Assembly (NCBI RefSeq): GCF_029760855.1
Contig: NZ_SOSI01000002.1
Coordinates: 434,001 to 498,000 of the forward strand
From: Erythrobacter litoralis
GTDB lineage: Bacteria > Pseudomonadota > Alphaproteobacteria > Sphingomonadales > Sphingomonadaceae
Direction of reading: 5' to 3'
DNA: 64,000 nucleotides
Below, one piece after another: positions 35,698 to 45,293 of this stretch. The translations under genes were made by a program, and so were the position numbers. Position 1 is the stretch's first letter. The number at the start of each line of letters is the position of its first letter. A model generated the notes under the pieces. The model worked only from the letters and a program-made list of their open reading frames with translations, was not told the origin of the DNA and searched no databases.

Positions 35698-36372
35698 TTA
35701 CCGCCACCCCTCCCAGCGCACGCTATCCTCCAGCCTTGCGCGCTCCACATCGAAGGCATTCACCGGAGCGTCCGGATCGCGGTAGCCGATGGCCATGCCG
35801 CAGAAGAAGATATGGTCCGCGGGAATGTCGACCACCTCGCGCACCTGCGGGCTGTAGGCGGCCCAGGCTTCCTGCGCGCAGCTGTCGAGCCCTTCCTCGC
35901 GCAGCAGCAGCATGACCGTCTGCAGCCACATGCCGATATCGCTCCACTGCGGCGGGCCCATATATTTCGGCGTGTGGACCAGCATCAGCACTGGCGCCCC
36001 GAACGCGCGAAAGTTCTGCGCAAACCATTGGAGGCGCTTGCCCTTGTCCTCGCGCGCAATGCCGAGCGCGGCGTACATATCCTCGCCCACCCCGAAGCGG
36101 TGCTCTTCATAGCGGCCGTCGAGCCCGTCGGGATAGATATCGTATTCGGGCTTCAGTGCCGCGCGCCCCTTGGGAAATTCCTGCGCCACCCGGTCGAACA
36201 GCGTCTGCATCGGCTCGCCGGTCAGGACGATAGCGTTCCACGGCTGGACATTGCCGCCCGAAGGCGAACGCTGCGCCTTTTCGAGCACGCGGGCGAGGGT
36301 TTCACGTTCGACTAACTGGTCGGTAAACGCGCGGACGGAGCGGCGGGTGGCGACGGCTTCGGTTGGAGTCAC
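35698..36372 (-). CDS. Nitroreductase family protein
   Basis: 224 residues of the FMN nitroreductase fold, starting MTPTEAVATRRSVRAF with the substrate/FMN region AQRSPSGGNVQPWNAIVL and the FFCGMAIGYRDPDAPVNAF C-terminus. It likely reduces nitro- or quinone compounds with NAD(P)H; the physiological substrate is unknown. The start is GTG 36372, which overlaps the DUF2513 stop by 4 bases (GTGA). Confidence 0.88.
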   Translation of the reverse strand: MTPTEAVATRRSVRAFTDQLVERETLARVLEKAQRSPSGGNVQPWNAIVLTGEPMQTLFDRVAQEFPKGRAALKPEYDIYPDGLDGRYEEHRFGVGEDMYAALGIAREDKGKRLQWFAQNFRAFGAPVLMLVHTPKYMGPPQWSDIGMWLQTVMLLLREEGLDSCAQEAWAAYSPQVREVVDIPADHIFFCGMAIGYRDPDAPVNAFDVERARLEDSVRWEGWR

Positions 36373-36716
36373 CCTAAGGGTAGCCCGAGTTCATTAGCTT
36401 TTACTCGAATGAAACCGCTCGCCATTTCCCCAAGCAATTTTACGCTCCAAGAGCCAAGTCTGGAGGCACCCTCTTTGGTTTTTCTCCACACCTCAGGATC
36501 GCGCACTTTATCTATGAACTCGTGCCCTTCCCAGCTTATGCGAAATGCTCTTTGTGGTGTTTCTTCAAGAAATCCACCGGATACAAGCATCCTTATATGC
36601 TCTACGGTGGTTGTCGCGTCAGGCATCTCCGGAAGTGAGGAATAGAGAAAGAGCCCTTCTTTTTGGTCTTCCATCCAAAGAAGTAGAGCGCGGATTGTCT
36701 CCATATCTCGTTTCAT
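36369..36716 (-). CDS. DUF2513 family protein (low-GC)
   Basis: 115 residues beginning MKRDMETIRALLLWMEDQ, the typical DUF2513 opening, with DATTTVEHIRMLVSGGFLEE and the FRISWEGHEFIDKVRDPEVW core of a winged-helix-like fold. Such genes are common in phages, plasmids and genomic islands; function unknown. Its DNA is near 50% GC by eye, well below its neighbours. The ATG directly follows the cobT stop and its own stop overlaps the nitroreductase start, so it is neatly placed within the operon. Confidence 0.85.
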   Translation of the reverse strand: MKRDMETIRALLLWMEDQKEGLFLYSSLPEMPDATTTVEHIRMLVSGGFLEETPQRAFRISWEGHEFIDKVRDPEVWRKTKEGASRLGSWSVKLLGEMASGFIRVKANELGLPLG

Positions 36717-38543
36717 TTACCCCTCCACTTCAAACAGCCCCGCAAGCTGCTCGATGATCGTCCCGCCGAGCTGTTCCACATCCATGATCGTCACCGCGCG
36801 CTTGTAGTAGCGCGTGACGTCGTGACCGATGCCGATCGCGACCAGCTGCACGGGCGACTGCTTCTCGATCCAGTCGATCACCTTGCGCAAATGGCTTTCC
36901 AGATAGCCCGCCGCGTTGACGCTCAGCGTGCTGTCGTCGACCGGGGCGCCATCGGAAATGACCATCAGGATGCGGCGGTCCTCGCTGCGGGCGAGGAGGC
37001 GGGTGTGCGCCCACAGCAGCGCCTCGCCGTCGATGTTCTCCTTCAGCAGCCCTTCGCGCATCATCAGGCCGAGATTGCGGCGCGCGCGGCGCCAAGGCTC
37101 GTCCGCCTTCTTGTAGACGATGTGGCGCAGATCGTTGAGGCGGCCGGGATTGGCGGGGCGGCCGTCGGCGAGCCATGCCTCGCGGCTCTGCCCGCCTTTC
37201 CAGGCGCGGGTGGTGAATCCGAGGATCTCGGTCTTCACGCCGCAGCGTTCCAGCGTGCGCGCCATGATGTCGGCACTGATCGCGGCAATGGAGATCGGGC
37301 GGCCGCGCATCGACCCGGAATTGTCGATAAGCAGGGTGACGACCGTATCCTTGAACTCGGTATCCCGCTCGATCTTGTAGCTTAGCGCATGGCCGGGGCT
37401 GACGACTACCCGGGTAAGGCGTGCGGCATCGAGCAGCCCCTCTTCCTGATCGAAGTCCCAGCTGCGGTTCTGCTGCGCCATCAGGCGGCGCTGAAGCCGG
37501 TTGGCGAGGCGGGTGACGATGCCCTGCAGGCCGGCGAGCTGGCTGTCGAGATAGGTGCGCAACCGGTCGAGCTCTTCGTGGTCGCACAGCTCGGGCGCCT
37601 CGACCACCTCGTCGAACTTCTCGGTGTAATGCGTGTAGTCGAAGTCTTCCGGCAGATCGGTCCACGGGCGGTTCGGGCGGACGGGCTGCATCCCCTCGCC
37701 TTCTTCGTCCGACGGATCGCCGTCGTCCATTTCCTGTTCGCCGTCGCTGTCCTGCTCGGCATCGCCGTCCGCCTCGCCGTCGGCCATCTCGCCGCGAGCT
37801 TCGGTGGTTTGCGGCTGGGCCTCGCCTTCGTCTTCCTCGTCGGTATCGGACTCGTCTTCGGGCGTTTCGCCGTCTTCGTCGCCGGTCTCGTCCTCACCGC
37901 TGTCTTCCGGCGTTTCCGGCAGGGTCAGGTCGAGATTGCGCAGCATGTCGAGGGTGAGCGACTGGAACGCGCGCTGATCGCCCAGCGCATCGGTCAAGCT
38001 ATCGAGGTCGGTGCCGATGCGCGAAAGGATGTCGTCGCGCACCATATCGACCCCCGCCTGTGCCCGCTCGGGGATCGCCTCGCCGGTCAGCGCCTCGCGC
38101 AGCATGAGCGAGAGCGCGGTCGGCAGCGGCACTTCTTTCGCCTCGTCGGCGCGAACAATAGGATCGCTCGCCGTGCGCATCTCGACCGCACAGGAGAGGT
38201 TGTCGCGAATGCCGGAGAAGCGCGTCGCGCCCAGAGCTTCGTAACGCACCTGCTCGATCGCATCGTAGCAGGCCCGCGCGATCGGTTCGGGCGGTGCCCC
38301 GGCGGCGTGTACCTTCTCGCTGTGGTGCCGCAGGCGGAGCGCGAAGCTGTCGGCAAATCCGCGCGCTTCCTTCGCTTGCGCGGGCGGCAAGGTGCGGCCC
38401 GGCAGCGGCACGCGGAAGTTGCGGCCGGACTGCGCGGGATTGTCCGCGCTCCAGGCGACCTCCACCTCGGGCTCGTGCGAAAGCGCACGCGCGGTGCCAG
38501 TCAGTGCCTGCTTGAAACGGTCGAGAGGGGTCTGGTCCGCCAC
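36717..38543 (-). CDS. cobT: Cobaltochelatase CobT-like protein
   Basis: 608 residues: a helical N-terminal domain, a long acidic linker near residues 215-290 (runs of Glu/Asp, e.g. [20 protein letters not shown]), and a C-terminal VWA domain with the MIDAS motif DNSGSM. In the CobNST complex it helps insert Co2+ into hydrogenobyrinic diamide; with CobS it forms an AAA/VWA chaperone. CobS and CobN are not in this window. The start is GTG 38543, immediately after the transaldolase stop. Confidence 0.93.
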   Translation of the reverse strand: MADQTPLDRFKQALTGTARALSHEPEVEVAWSADNPAQSGRNFRVPLPGRTLPPAQAKEARGFADSFALRLRHHSEKVHAAGAPPEPIARACYDAIEQVRYEALGATRFSGIRDNLSCAVEMRTASDPIVRADEAKEVPLPTALSLMLREALTGEAIPERAQAGVDMVRDDILSRIGTDLDSLTDALGDQRAFQSLTLDMLRNLDLTLPETPEDSGEDETGDEDGETPEDESDTDEEDEGEAQPQTTEARGEMADGEADGDAEQDSDGEQEMDDGDPSDEEGEGMQPVRPNRPWTDLPEDFDYTHYTEKFDEVVEAPELCDHEELDRLRTYLDSQLAGLQGIVTRLANRLQRRLMAQQNRSWDFDQEEGLLDAARLTRVVVSPGHALSYKIERDTEFKDTVVTLLIDNSGSMRGRPISIAAISADIMARTLERCGVKTEILGFTTRAWKGGQSREAWLADGRPANPGRLNDLRHIVYKKADEPWRRARRNLGLMMREGLLKENIDGEALLWAHTRLLARSEDRRILMVISDGAPVDDSTLSVNAAGYLESHLRKVIDWIEKQSPVQLVAIGIGHDVTRYYKRAVTIMDVEQLGGTIIEQLAGLFEVEG

Positions 38544-39203
38544 TTACGAAGTCGGAATCGTCTGCCCGGTCTTGCCCCAATCCGCGAGGAAGCCTTCGAT
38601 GCCCTTATCGGTCAGCACATGGCTGACGAGGCTCTTGATGACTTTCGGCGGCATGGTGGCAACATCGGCACCTATCCGCGCACTTTCAAGCACATGGGTC
38701 GCGTGGCGGATCGAGGCGGCGAGGATTTCGGTGTCGTAAAGATAGTTGTCGTAGATCAAACGGATGTCGCGGATCAATTCCATCCCGTCGAACCCGTTAT
38801 CGTCGTGCCGGCCGATGAAGGGCGAAACGAACGTGGCCCCCGCCTTCGCTGCCAGCAGCGCCTGATTGGCCGAGAAACACAGGGTGACATTGACCATCGT
38901 GCCGTCGCCGGTCAACTTCTTGCAGGTCTTCAGCCCGTCCATGGTCAGCGGCACCTTGATGCAGACATTGTCCGCAATCTTGCGCAGCGTTTCCGCCTCT
39001 TTCATCATCGTATCGTGATCGAGCGCGACGACTTCGGCGCTGACCGGGCCATCTACCAGCCCGCAAATTTCCTTCGTCACCTCGATGAAATCCCGGCCCG
39101 ACTTCGCGATCAATGAGGGATTGGTGGTCACCCCGTCGAGCAGGCCGGTTTCGGCCAGTTCCTCGATCTCGGAGATTTCGGCGGTGTCGGCGAAGAACTT
39201 CAT
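38544..39203 (-). CDS. Small-type transaldolase / fructose-6-phosphate aldolase (TalC-like)
   Basis: 219 residues. The Schiff-base lysine lies in VCIKVPLT, and the N-terminal [13 protein letters not shown] plus [13 protein letters not shown] are typical of the TalC/Fsa subfamily, which transfers dihydroxyacetone units between sugar phosphates. The start at 39203 gives the standard MKFF opening. It is directly followed by cobT (no gap) and preceded by the lipoprotein TIM-barrel gene with a 16-base gap. Confidence 0.92.
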   Translation of the reverse strand: MKFFADTAEISEIEELAETGLLDGVTTNPSLIAKSGRDFIEVTKEICGLVDGPVSAEVVALDHDTMMKEAETLRKIADNVCIKVPLTMDGLKTCKKLTGDGTMVNVTLCFSANQALLAAKAGATFVSPFIGRHDDNGFDGMELIRDIRLIYDNYLYDTEILAASIRHATHVLESARIGADVATMPPKVIKSLVSHVLTDKGIEGFLADWGKTGQTIPTS

Positions 39204-39219
39204 GGGGCGGTGCCTCGAA

Positions 39220-40056
39220 TTAGCGAAGGGATCGTTCGCTCCGCTGCAAGGGGATTGCGCGCAACGAGTCAAGACTTGCCGCAAGGCTCGCCCACGGATC
39301 GGGGGCATCGTCGCGCTCGACGAGGAAGTGCCGCACACCCTGTCGCTCGGCCTGCAATACGATGGCGGCGATGTCGAGCGTACCGGCGCCGATATCGGCC
39401 ATGTCGCCATCCGCTGTCATGTCCTTCAGGTGCAGATGGGTGATGCGATCGGCATGATCGCGCAGGAATGTCAGGGGATCAACGCCAGCCTTGGCAATCC
39501 AGTACGTATCCATCTCGAAGCCGATGCGCGGATCGAGCCCGGTGATCAGGAGATCGACGGGGCGGACACCCTCCATACTAGCGAATTCGAAGTCGTGGGC
39601 ATGATAGGCGAGCCGCATGTCCTGCGCCGCGGCCAAGTCGGCGATCCGGTTGAGCCGCGCGATCCAGCCGCGCCACTGCGCTAGCGTCTGCCGCTCCTCC
39701 GGCGGGAGCCATGCGAGCATGACGGTATCGGCACAGAGCGCCTTTGCCTCGGCGATCGCGGCCGCGGGATCGTCGCGGAGCATCTGCCAATCCGCATGCG
39801 CGGCGGCGACATCGAGGCCAAGTATTTTCGTTTCTTCGCACAGTGCGGCAGGGGGTTTGCCGAAGGTCCCCGCGAATTCGACCTCGTCATACCCGAGTGC
39901 AGCAACCCGGCGCAATGTTGCGACCGGATCGCGCGCCATGTCCACGCGAACCGTATAGAGTTGTACGCCTAACTCGCGCTTCGACATTGTATCGGGGGTC
40001 GTGCAACCAGATAGCGACAGCAAACAGATCGAAGCGATAAACCAGACGGATCTCAT
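39220..40056 (-). CDS. Lipoprotein with sugar-phosphate isomerase/epimerase (xylose isomerase-like TIM-barrel) domain
   Basis: 278 residues. A lipobox LLSLSGC (Cys18) precedes an AP endonuclease 2/xylose isomerase-like TIM barrel ([12 protein letters not shown], ...[45 protein letters not shown]), with His/Glu/Asp residues in metal-ligand positions. It would act in the periplasm. AGGA precedes the ATG. Role unknown; many such proteins act on inositols or sugars. Confidence 0.87.
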   Translation of the reverse strand: MRSVWFIASICLLSLSGCTTPDTMSKRELGVQLYTVRVDMARDPVATLRRVAALGYDEVEFAGTFGKPPAALCEETKILGLDVAAAHADWQMLRDDPAAAIAEAKALCADTVMLAWLPPEERQTLAQWRGWIARLNRIADLAAAQDMRLAYHAHDFEFASMEGVRPVDLLITGLDPRIGFEMDTYWIAKAGVDPLTFLRDHADRITHLHLKDMTADGDMADIGAGTLDIAAIVLQAERQGVRHFLVERDDAPDPWASLAASLDSLRAIPLQRSERSLR

Positions 40057-40100
40057 TGGATCCTGATGGACCGAAGATCGTCCCGCAACAATACGAATTA

Positions 40101-40129
40101 GGGGCCGCCGACGCGAAGTCAGCGGCCCC
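40101..40129 (-). terminator. Hairpin after the PEP-CTERM gene
   Basis: GGGGCCGC (40101-40108) and GCGGCCCC (40122-40129) form an 8-bp GC stem about 20 bases past the stop of the PEP-CTERM gene. The T-run on the minus strand is weak (TAATTCGTATTG). Confidence 0.5.
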
Positions 40130-40150
40130 TTGCACCGATATAGATTTGCC

Positions 40151-40867
40151 TCAGGCGTAAGAGACGGTCATCCGGGTCTTTTCCTTGGTCCGGCGCATCG
40201 CCGCACCGGCGAAGCCGAAGCCCAGCAGCATCATCGCCCAGGTGGCCGGTTCCGGAACGGCTCCGGCGGTATCGTAGGTGAAGCCGCCAATCTTGAAGCC
40301 GTCGGCATGGCCATCGGTGTTGACTGCGGATGCACCGACGATCCACGTGTTGCCGAACGAGCCATTGGGGTTGACGCCGCGGACGTTGTTCCCGCGCATG
40401 CCCGGCAGATCGTAGAAGCTGAAATTCGAAAGATCACCTGCGAAAGCGCTCGCCAGGTTACCGAAGCCGATCGTGGCATCGGTATCGTACAGGTTATTGA
40501 AGCCGGTGAAGAACGATACCTGGTCGAGAGCGACCGATGTATTGAACTGGAACACCACGAAGTCGATCCAGCCAGAATTATCGACCGTGTGCGAGTTGTC
40601 CGTCGAAGAGTTCAGGACGCCGAGACCACGGTCCCACCGGCCGAGCGCGCCTTGGCGAACGACGCCTTGGTTGTCGATGGACCAGCCCGTCGCCGTCACG
40701 CTCGTTGAGCCGTCGCTGAAGGTCCGGCTGTTGCCGTAGCTGCCGTTACCGCCATTGCCACGAAGGTCGATCGTGCCCGACGTTTCGATGGTTGTGGTTG
40801 CGGATGCCGGGGCAGCGATGGCGATAGCGCCGATCGCAGCCGCGGTTAAAAAAGACTTACCAAACAT
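40151..40867 (-). CDS. PEPxxWA-CTERM sorting domain-containing exported protein
   Basis: 238 residues. A Sec signal (MFGKSFLTAAAIGAIAIAAPASA) starts the protein and the C-terminus has the sorting signal VPEPATWAMMLLGFGFAGAAMRRT: the PEP motif, a hydrophobic helix and a basic tail. Such proteins are cut and anchored or released by an exosortase, not present in this window. The middle is Gly/Asn/Ser-rich with beta-type segments and no known domain. AAGGGA precedes the ATG. Confidence 0.9.
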   Translation of the reverse strand: MFGKSFLTAAAIGAIAIAAPASATTTIETSGTIDLRGNGGNGSYGNSRTFSDGSTSVTATGWSIDNQGVVRQGALGRWDRGLGVLNSSTDNSHTVDNSGWIDFVVFQFNTSVALDQVSFFTGFNNLYDTDATIGFGNLASAFAGDLSNFSFYDLPGMRGNNVRGVNPNGSFGNTWIVGASAVNTDGHADGFKIGGFTYDTAGAVPEPATWAMMLLGFGFAGAAMRRTKEKTRMTVSYA

Positions 40868-41018
40868 AACGTATCCCTTCCAAAGATCGGAGTTTGCGAA
40901 CCCGATGACGAGCGAGGTACACGTTGTTTTAAGGATGAGAACTCAAGGGAATCCGGGCGTTACAGGCCGGCACAGTTGGATTCGGTGCCGCCCTGAAACA
41001 GATTAACGCGGGTTAACC

Positions 41019-41717
41019 TTAACGCAGCGCTGCACCACCTCTGAAGACGCCGATCAGGACCGGATCGCGGGTCGCGCCCGGATCGCGGCGAATTTCCGCT
41101 TCCTCGTTTCCAATTTCGCCCCAGATAGTGTTGTCGATGCTGGTAGCGACGCGATTGGCGACTTGCGGCACATTCACTCCGGCAAGGGCCGACAAGGCTT
41201 GACCGACCAGCGGATCGCTCGCGACCCGCATGGCGTCGCCCAGTTCGGGCACCATCGCCTCTATCAGTCGCGTACCCATTTGGCCGCGCAAATAGGAGGT
41301 CGCCGATCTTGGTCCGCCGTTTACCAGATCGATCGCACCCTGCACTCCGATCACCCGGACGGCATCGGTCACGATGGGCGCAGCCCGTGCAGCGCCGCGA
41401 TAAGCGATTTCGCCGAACGCATCGTACAGGCGGTCCTTGAACAGTGCCGAGGTCAGTATCGAGTTGAGGACGCCGCCCCGCGCGCCGAGCACATTGTCGA
41501 GACCGAGCTGCGCGATCTGCTGGTCCCAGAAGCCGTTCTGCTGCAGCATGCGGTCGAAGGCGCGCTCGCTGGAAAGATAAAGCAGCCGCTGGATCGCATC
41601 GGTCAAACTGAGCGCCGGGAAGCTCTGGCATCCAGCCAGCGCCAGCGCCGCGCCGCCGAGGGAAATACTGCCGAGAAAGGCGCGCCGGCCGGTAGGTTGC
41701 ACGAGAATATCGGTCAT
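41019..41717 (-). CDS. DUF4197 domain-containing lipoprotein
   Basis: 232 residues. The N-terminus combines an RR pair (GRRAFLGSISLGGAALALAGC) with a lipobox, suggesting Tat-type export and lipidation. The mature region is DUF4197, all-alpha, with NSILTSALFKDRLYDAFGEIAYRGAARAAPIVTDA. Function unknown. ATG 41717 is chosen because upstream in-frame sequence is antisense to priA. Confidence 0.85.
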   Translation of the reverse strand: MTDILVQPTGRRAFLGSISLGGAALALAGCQSFPALSLTDAIQRLLYLSSERAFDRMLQQNGFWDQQIAQLGLDNVLGARGGVLNSILTSALFKDRLYDAFGEIAYRGAARAAPIVTDAVRVIGVQGAIDLVNGGPRSATSYLRGQMGTRLIEAMVPELGDAMRVASDPLVGQALSALAGVNVPQVANRVATSIDNTIWGEIGNEEAEIRRDPGATRDPVLIGVFRGGAALR

Positions 41718-41771
41718 ATCGCAGGTTCTCCTCATATCCCACCCTTGCTTGGCCAGCCCTACACCGCCCAT

Positions 41772-43949
41772 ATGATCGCTTCGATGAACCGCGTGCGCTG
41801 CCTCGTTTTCAATGCCGCCCTCGGCCCGCTGGACTACAAGGTGCCGGACGGTATGGTGGTGGAGCCGGGTTCGGTCGTCGAATGCCCCCTCGGCCCGCGC
41901 ACCATCATCGGCATCGTGTGGGAAGCGGAACGGCTGCCTGGAAGCGAGGTTCCGGCCGAAAAGCTGCGCAATCTGCGTGGCGTTTTGCCCGTCCCACCCC
42001 TGTCTGCAGCACTGCGGCGCCTGATCGAATGGACCGCCGATTATTACGTCGCCTCGCTCGCCAGTGTCGCGCGCATGGCGTTGTCGTCCGGCGGTGCGTT
42101 GAAAGGGCCGGCCTCGATCACCGAGTACCGGCTGACCGGCGGACTGCCAGAGCGCATGACCCCGCAGCGGCAGACGGCCCTCGAGGCGCTTGAGGGCGAG
42201 CAGGCGACGATCCGCGAACTGGCGGGCATTGCAGGCGTATCGGAAGGCGTGCTGCGCGGATTGGTCAACCAGGGCGCGCTCGAACCGGTACAGGTCGATT
42301 GCGACCGGCCTTACGACGCGGCGCGGCCCGATTTCGCACAGCCGGAATTGAGCGAAGACCAAAGAGACGTTGCGGACCGCTTGTGCGATGCCGTGCGCGC
42401 CAAGAGCTTCGCGCCCTTCCTGCTCGACGGAGTGACCGGATCGGGCAAGACCGAAACCTATTTCGAACCGATGGCCGAGGCGCTGCGGCGGGGGCGGCAG
42501 GTCCTTGTCCTACTGCCGGAAATCGCGCTCACCGAAAATTTCCTCCATCGCTTCGAGGAACGCTTCGGCGCGAAGCCCGTGGTGTGGCATTCCTCGCTCA
42601 AATCGACCGAGCGGCGACGTGCTTGGCGCAATGTCGCGAGTGGAGAGGCGCAGGTGGTGGTCGGCGCGCGTTCTGCCCTGTTCCTTCCGTTCGCGAACCT
42701 CGGCCTGATCGTTGTCGATGAGGCGCACGAGATCAGTTTCAAGCAAGAGGACGGCGTGCGCTACAATGCGCGCGACGTGGCCGTGATGCGCGCGCATTTC
42801 GAACAGGTACCGGTCGTCCTCGCCAGCGCGACTCCCGCCCTTGAAAGCCTGCAGATGGCGGAAAGCGGCGTGTACGAAAAGCTCGACCTGCCAAGCCGTT
42901 TCGGCGGGGCGGAATTGCCGTGCATCGCGACCATCGACCTTACCGAAGAAAAACCGGGTGCCGGACAATGGCTGGCGCACCGGCTCGTCGACGGGATCGA
43001 GGAGCGGCTGGCGCGCGGCGAACAATCGCTGCTGTTTCTCAATCGCCGCGGATATGCGCCGCTGACGCTGTGCCGCAATTGCGGTTTCCGCTTCCAGTGC
43101 CCCAATTGCAGCGCCTGGCTAGTCGAGCATCGCTTTACCCGAAAGCTTGCCTGCCACCATTGCGGGCACGAGACGAAGCAACCGGAAACCTGCCCCGAAT
43201 GCGGCGAACCCGATTGCCTCGTCGCCTGCGGTCCCGGTGTCGAGCGCATTGCGGATGAAGTGGCCGAGCGGCTGCCGGACGCCCGCGTGTTCGTCGCCAC
43301 CTCCGATACGCTTAATTCGCCGAGTCGCGCGGCGGAATTCATTGCACAGGTCGAGGCGGGTGCGATCGACGTGATCGTCGGCACGCAGCTTGTGACCAAG
43401 GGATTCCACTTTCCCGAACTTACGCTGGTGGGTGTGGTCGATGCCGATCTCGGTTTGGAAGGCGGCGACTTGCGCGCGGGCGAGCGGACCTATCAGCAAG
43501 TCGCACAAGTGGCGGGGCGTGCGGGCCGAGGCGAAAAGCCGGGCGAAGTCCTGCTCCAGACCCGCCACCCCGAAGCTAGCGTAATCGCGGCGCTGGCAGC
43601 AGGCGATCGTGACGCATTCTACGAAGCCGAAACCGAAGCGCGGCGCCATGCCGGCGCTCCGCCTTTCGGCCGCTGGGCCTCGATCATCGTTTCGTCGGAA
43701 GAGGATGCCGAAGCGCGCGAGGCGGCACAGAAGATCGGCGGCCACCGGCCCCATGTCGACGATCTTGTCATCCTCGGCCCCGCGCCCGCGCCGATGGCCT
43801 TGCTCCGCGGCCGCTATCGTTATCGCTTCCTCATCAATGCCCGCCGCAATGTGCAATTGCAGGCGATCATTCGCCAATGGCTAAGCGAGATCGACCATCC
43901 GGCAGGCGTGCGCATCGGCGTGGATATCGACCCCTACAGTTTCGTGTAA
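41772..43949 (+). CDS. priA: Primosomal protein N' (replication restart helicase PriA)
   Basis: 725 residues. Walker A GVTGSGKT begins at 220, the DEAH box is at 316-319, and eight cysteines in the CRNCGFRFQCPNCS and CHHCGHETKQPETCPECGEPDC segments form the two zinc sites. The 3' DNA-binding domain starts the protein. PriA reloads the replisome at stalled forks. ATG 41772 or ATG 41784 (4 residues shorter) are both possible. Confidence 0.96.
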   Translation: MIASMNRVRCLVFNAALGPLDYKVPDGMVVEPGSVVECPLGPRTIIGIVWEAERLPGSEVPAEKLRNLRGVLPVPPLSAALRRLIEWTADYYVASLASVARMALSSGGALKGPASITEYRLTGGLPERMTPQRQTALEALEGEQATIRELAGIAGVSEGVLRGLVNQGALEPVQVDCDRPYDAARPDFAQPELSEDQRDVADRLCDAVRAKSFAPFLLDGVTGSGKTETYFEPMAEALRRGRQVLVLLPEIALTENFLHRFEERFGAKPVVWHSSLKSTERRRAWRNVASGEAQVVVGARSALFLPFANLGLIVVDEAHEISFKQEDGVRYNARDVAVMRAHFEQVPVVLASATPALESLQMAESGVYEKLDLPSRFGGAELPCIATIDLTEEKPGAGQWLAHRLVDGIEERLARGEQSLLFLNRRGYAPLTLCRNCGFRFQCPNCSAWLVEHRFTRKLACHHCGHETKQPETCPECGEPDCLVACGPGVERIADEVAERLPDARVFVATSDTLNSPSRAAEFIAQVEAGAIDVIVGTQLVTKGFHFPELTLVGVVDADLGLEGGDLRAGERTYQQVAQVAGRAGRGEKPGEVLLQTRHPEASVIAALAAGDRDAFYEAETEARRHAGAPPFGRWASIIVSSEEDAEAREAAQKIGGHRPHVDDLVILGPAPAPMALLRGRYRYRFLINARRNVQLQAIIRQWLSEIDHPAGVRIGVDIDPYSFV

Positions 43950-43959
43950 GGAAGCGGCC

Positions 43960-44583
43960 ATGTGCAATCTCTATCGCATGACCAAGAATGCGGACGAAGT
44001 CGCCAAGCTGTTCGATCTCGACGCTGAGCGGGGTTTGAATAGCAGCGCTGAAATCTATCCCGGCTATACCGGGCTGGTCGCTGCTGCAGATGGACTCAAA
44101 GCGATGAGTTGGGGGTTCCCCTTGGCGCGTACTGGCGCGAAGGGGCAGCCATTGAAGCCCAAACCGATCAATAACGCGCGGACCGATAAGCTTGATGGGC
44201 CTTTCTGGAAAAGCAGCTTCGTATCCCGGCGTTGCCTCATCCCGGTCGACGCTTTCGCAGAGGCGGAAGGATCGAAGGGCGCGAAGACGCGTACCTGGTT
44301 CTCGCTCGCCAATGGCGAGACGATGACCGTCGCTGGCATCTGGCGGGACAGTGCCGAATGGGGTGCCTGTTACTCGATGGTAATGACCGAAGCCTGTATC
44401 CACGTCGCTTCGATCCATGACCGGATGCCGGTGATTGTCGGCCAGTCCGATCGCGAGACCTGGTTGGCAGGGCCTCCCAATGAAGCGAAAGCTCTGTGCC
44501 GACCGTTCGAAGGCGCGCTGCATATCGACCGAACGCCCGAGCCGTGGGTGGGCGGCGCTCCGGCGACGCCCCGTCTTCTCTGA
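43960..44583 (+). CDS. SRAP (SOS response-associated peptidase) family protein, YedK/HMCES-like
   Basis: 207 residues. Cys2 after Met1 is the residue that crosslinks to abasic sites; N71/N72 (PINNARTD), E101 (in the AFAEAE variant of the usual GFYEW) and H153 (HDRMPVI) complete the active site. These proteins form a protective thiazolidine link with abasic sites in single-stranded DNA. It starts 10 bases after priA, suggesting co-expression at damaged forks. Confidence 0.93.
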   Translation: MCNLYRMTKNADEVAKLFDLDAERGLNSSAEIYPGYTGLVAAADGLKAMSWGFPLARTGAKGQPLKPKPINNARTDKLDGPFWKSSFVSRRCLIPVDAFAEAEGSKGAKTRTWFSLANGETMTVAGIWRDSAEWGACYSMVMTEACIHVASIHDRMPVIVGQSDRETWLAGPPNEAKALCRPFEGALHIDRTPEPWVGGAPATPRLL

Positions 44584-44663
44584 CCCGATAGCCGAGCGCT
44601 TCCCTTGTCCGCCGGACGCCGCGCGCCATATCGGTGGCAACCAAACACAAGCGGAGTTCTAAC

Positions 44664-45260
44664 TTGCAAATCCTACGTATCGACAGCGCGACGACCGGTG
44701 AACAGTCCATCTCGCAGCAGCTTACCGAAAAGCTGGTTCAGCACTTTCAGGAAAAGCATCCTGATGCGAAGTTGGTCGAACGGCATCTCGGCGACAACCC
44801 GCTCGCGCATATCAATTCGATCACGACCAAGGCTATTCGTACGCCGCCCGAAACGCACGAGGATGCGGTGCTGGCAGCCTATCCCGAAGAGCGTGCTGTG
44901 CTCGATGAATTTCTCGATAGCGACATCGTCATCGTCGGCGCGCCGATGTACAATTTCTCGATCCCGAGCCAGCTCAAGGCATGGATCGATCGGTTGGGCG
45001 TGCCGGGCGTAACGTTCAAGTATTCGGAAAGTGGCCCGGAAGGGCTAGCGGGCGGGCGCAAGATCGTCATCGCCTCGGCGCGCGGCGGCACATACGAGAA
45101 CGACAGCATGGCCGAAAATCAGGAAAGCCTTTTGAAGACCTTCTTCGGCTTTATCGGCATCGATGACGTACATATCGTTCGCGTCCAGAACGCCGGCTTC
45201 GGCCCCGACGCGATCAAAGAAGGGTTGGCAAAAGCCGACGAAGAGATCGCCTTGCTGTAA
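44664..45260 (+). CDS. FMN-dependent NADH:quinone reductase/azoreductase (AzoR-like)
   Basis: 198 residues of the flavodoxin-like fold, with the phosphate-binding loop IDSATTGEQSISQQL and the FMN motifs APMYNFSIPSQLKAWIDR and ASARGGTY. No ATG is available; TTG 44664 has GGAG 7 bases upstream and gives the family-like start MQILRIDS, whereas GTG 44634 would add 10 extra residues. It reduces quinones or azo dyes. Confidence 0.88.
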   Translation: MQILRIDSATTGEQSISQQLTEKLVQHFQEKHPDAKLVERHLGDNPLAHINSITTKAIRTPPETHEDAVLAAYPEERAVLDEFLDSDIVIVGAPMYNFSIPSQLKAWIDRLGVPGVTFKYSESGPEGLAGGRKIVIASARGGTYENDSMAENQESLLKTFFGFIGIDDVHIVRVQNAGFGPDAIKEGLAKADEEIALL

Positions 45261-45293
45261 GGCACCATCGCGCGGGCCGGGCATTTGCACAGA

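Noticed and set aside
37389-39116. 575-codon open frame on the plus strand
   Set aside because: It is antisense to cobT and the transaldolase; no ribosome site or domain.
41019-42362. Long form (447 residues) of the DUF4197 protein
   Set aside because: The extra 215 N-terminal residues are antisense to priA. ATG 41717 gives a proper export signal and lipobox.
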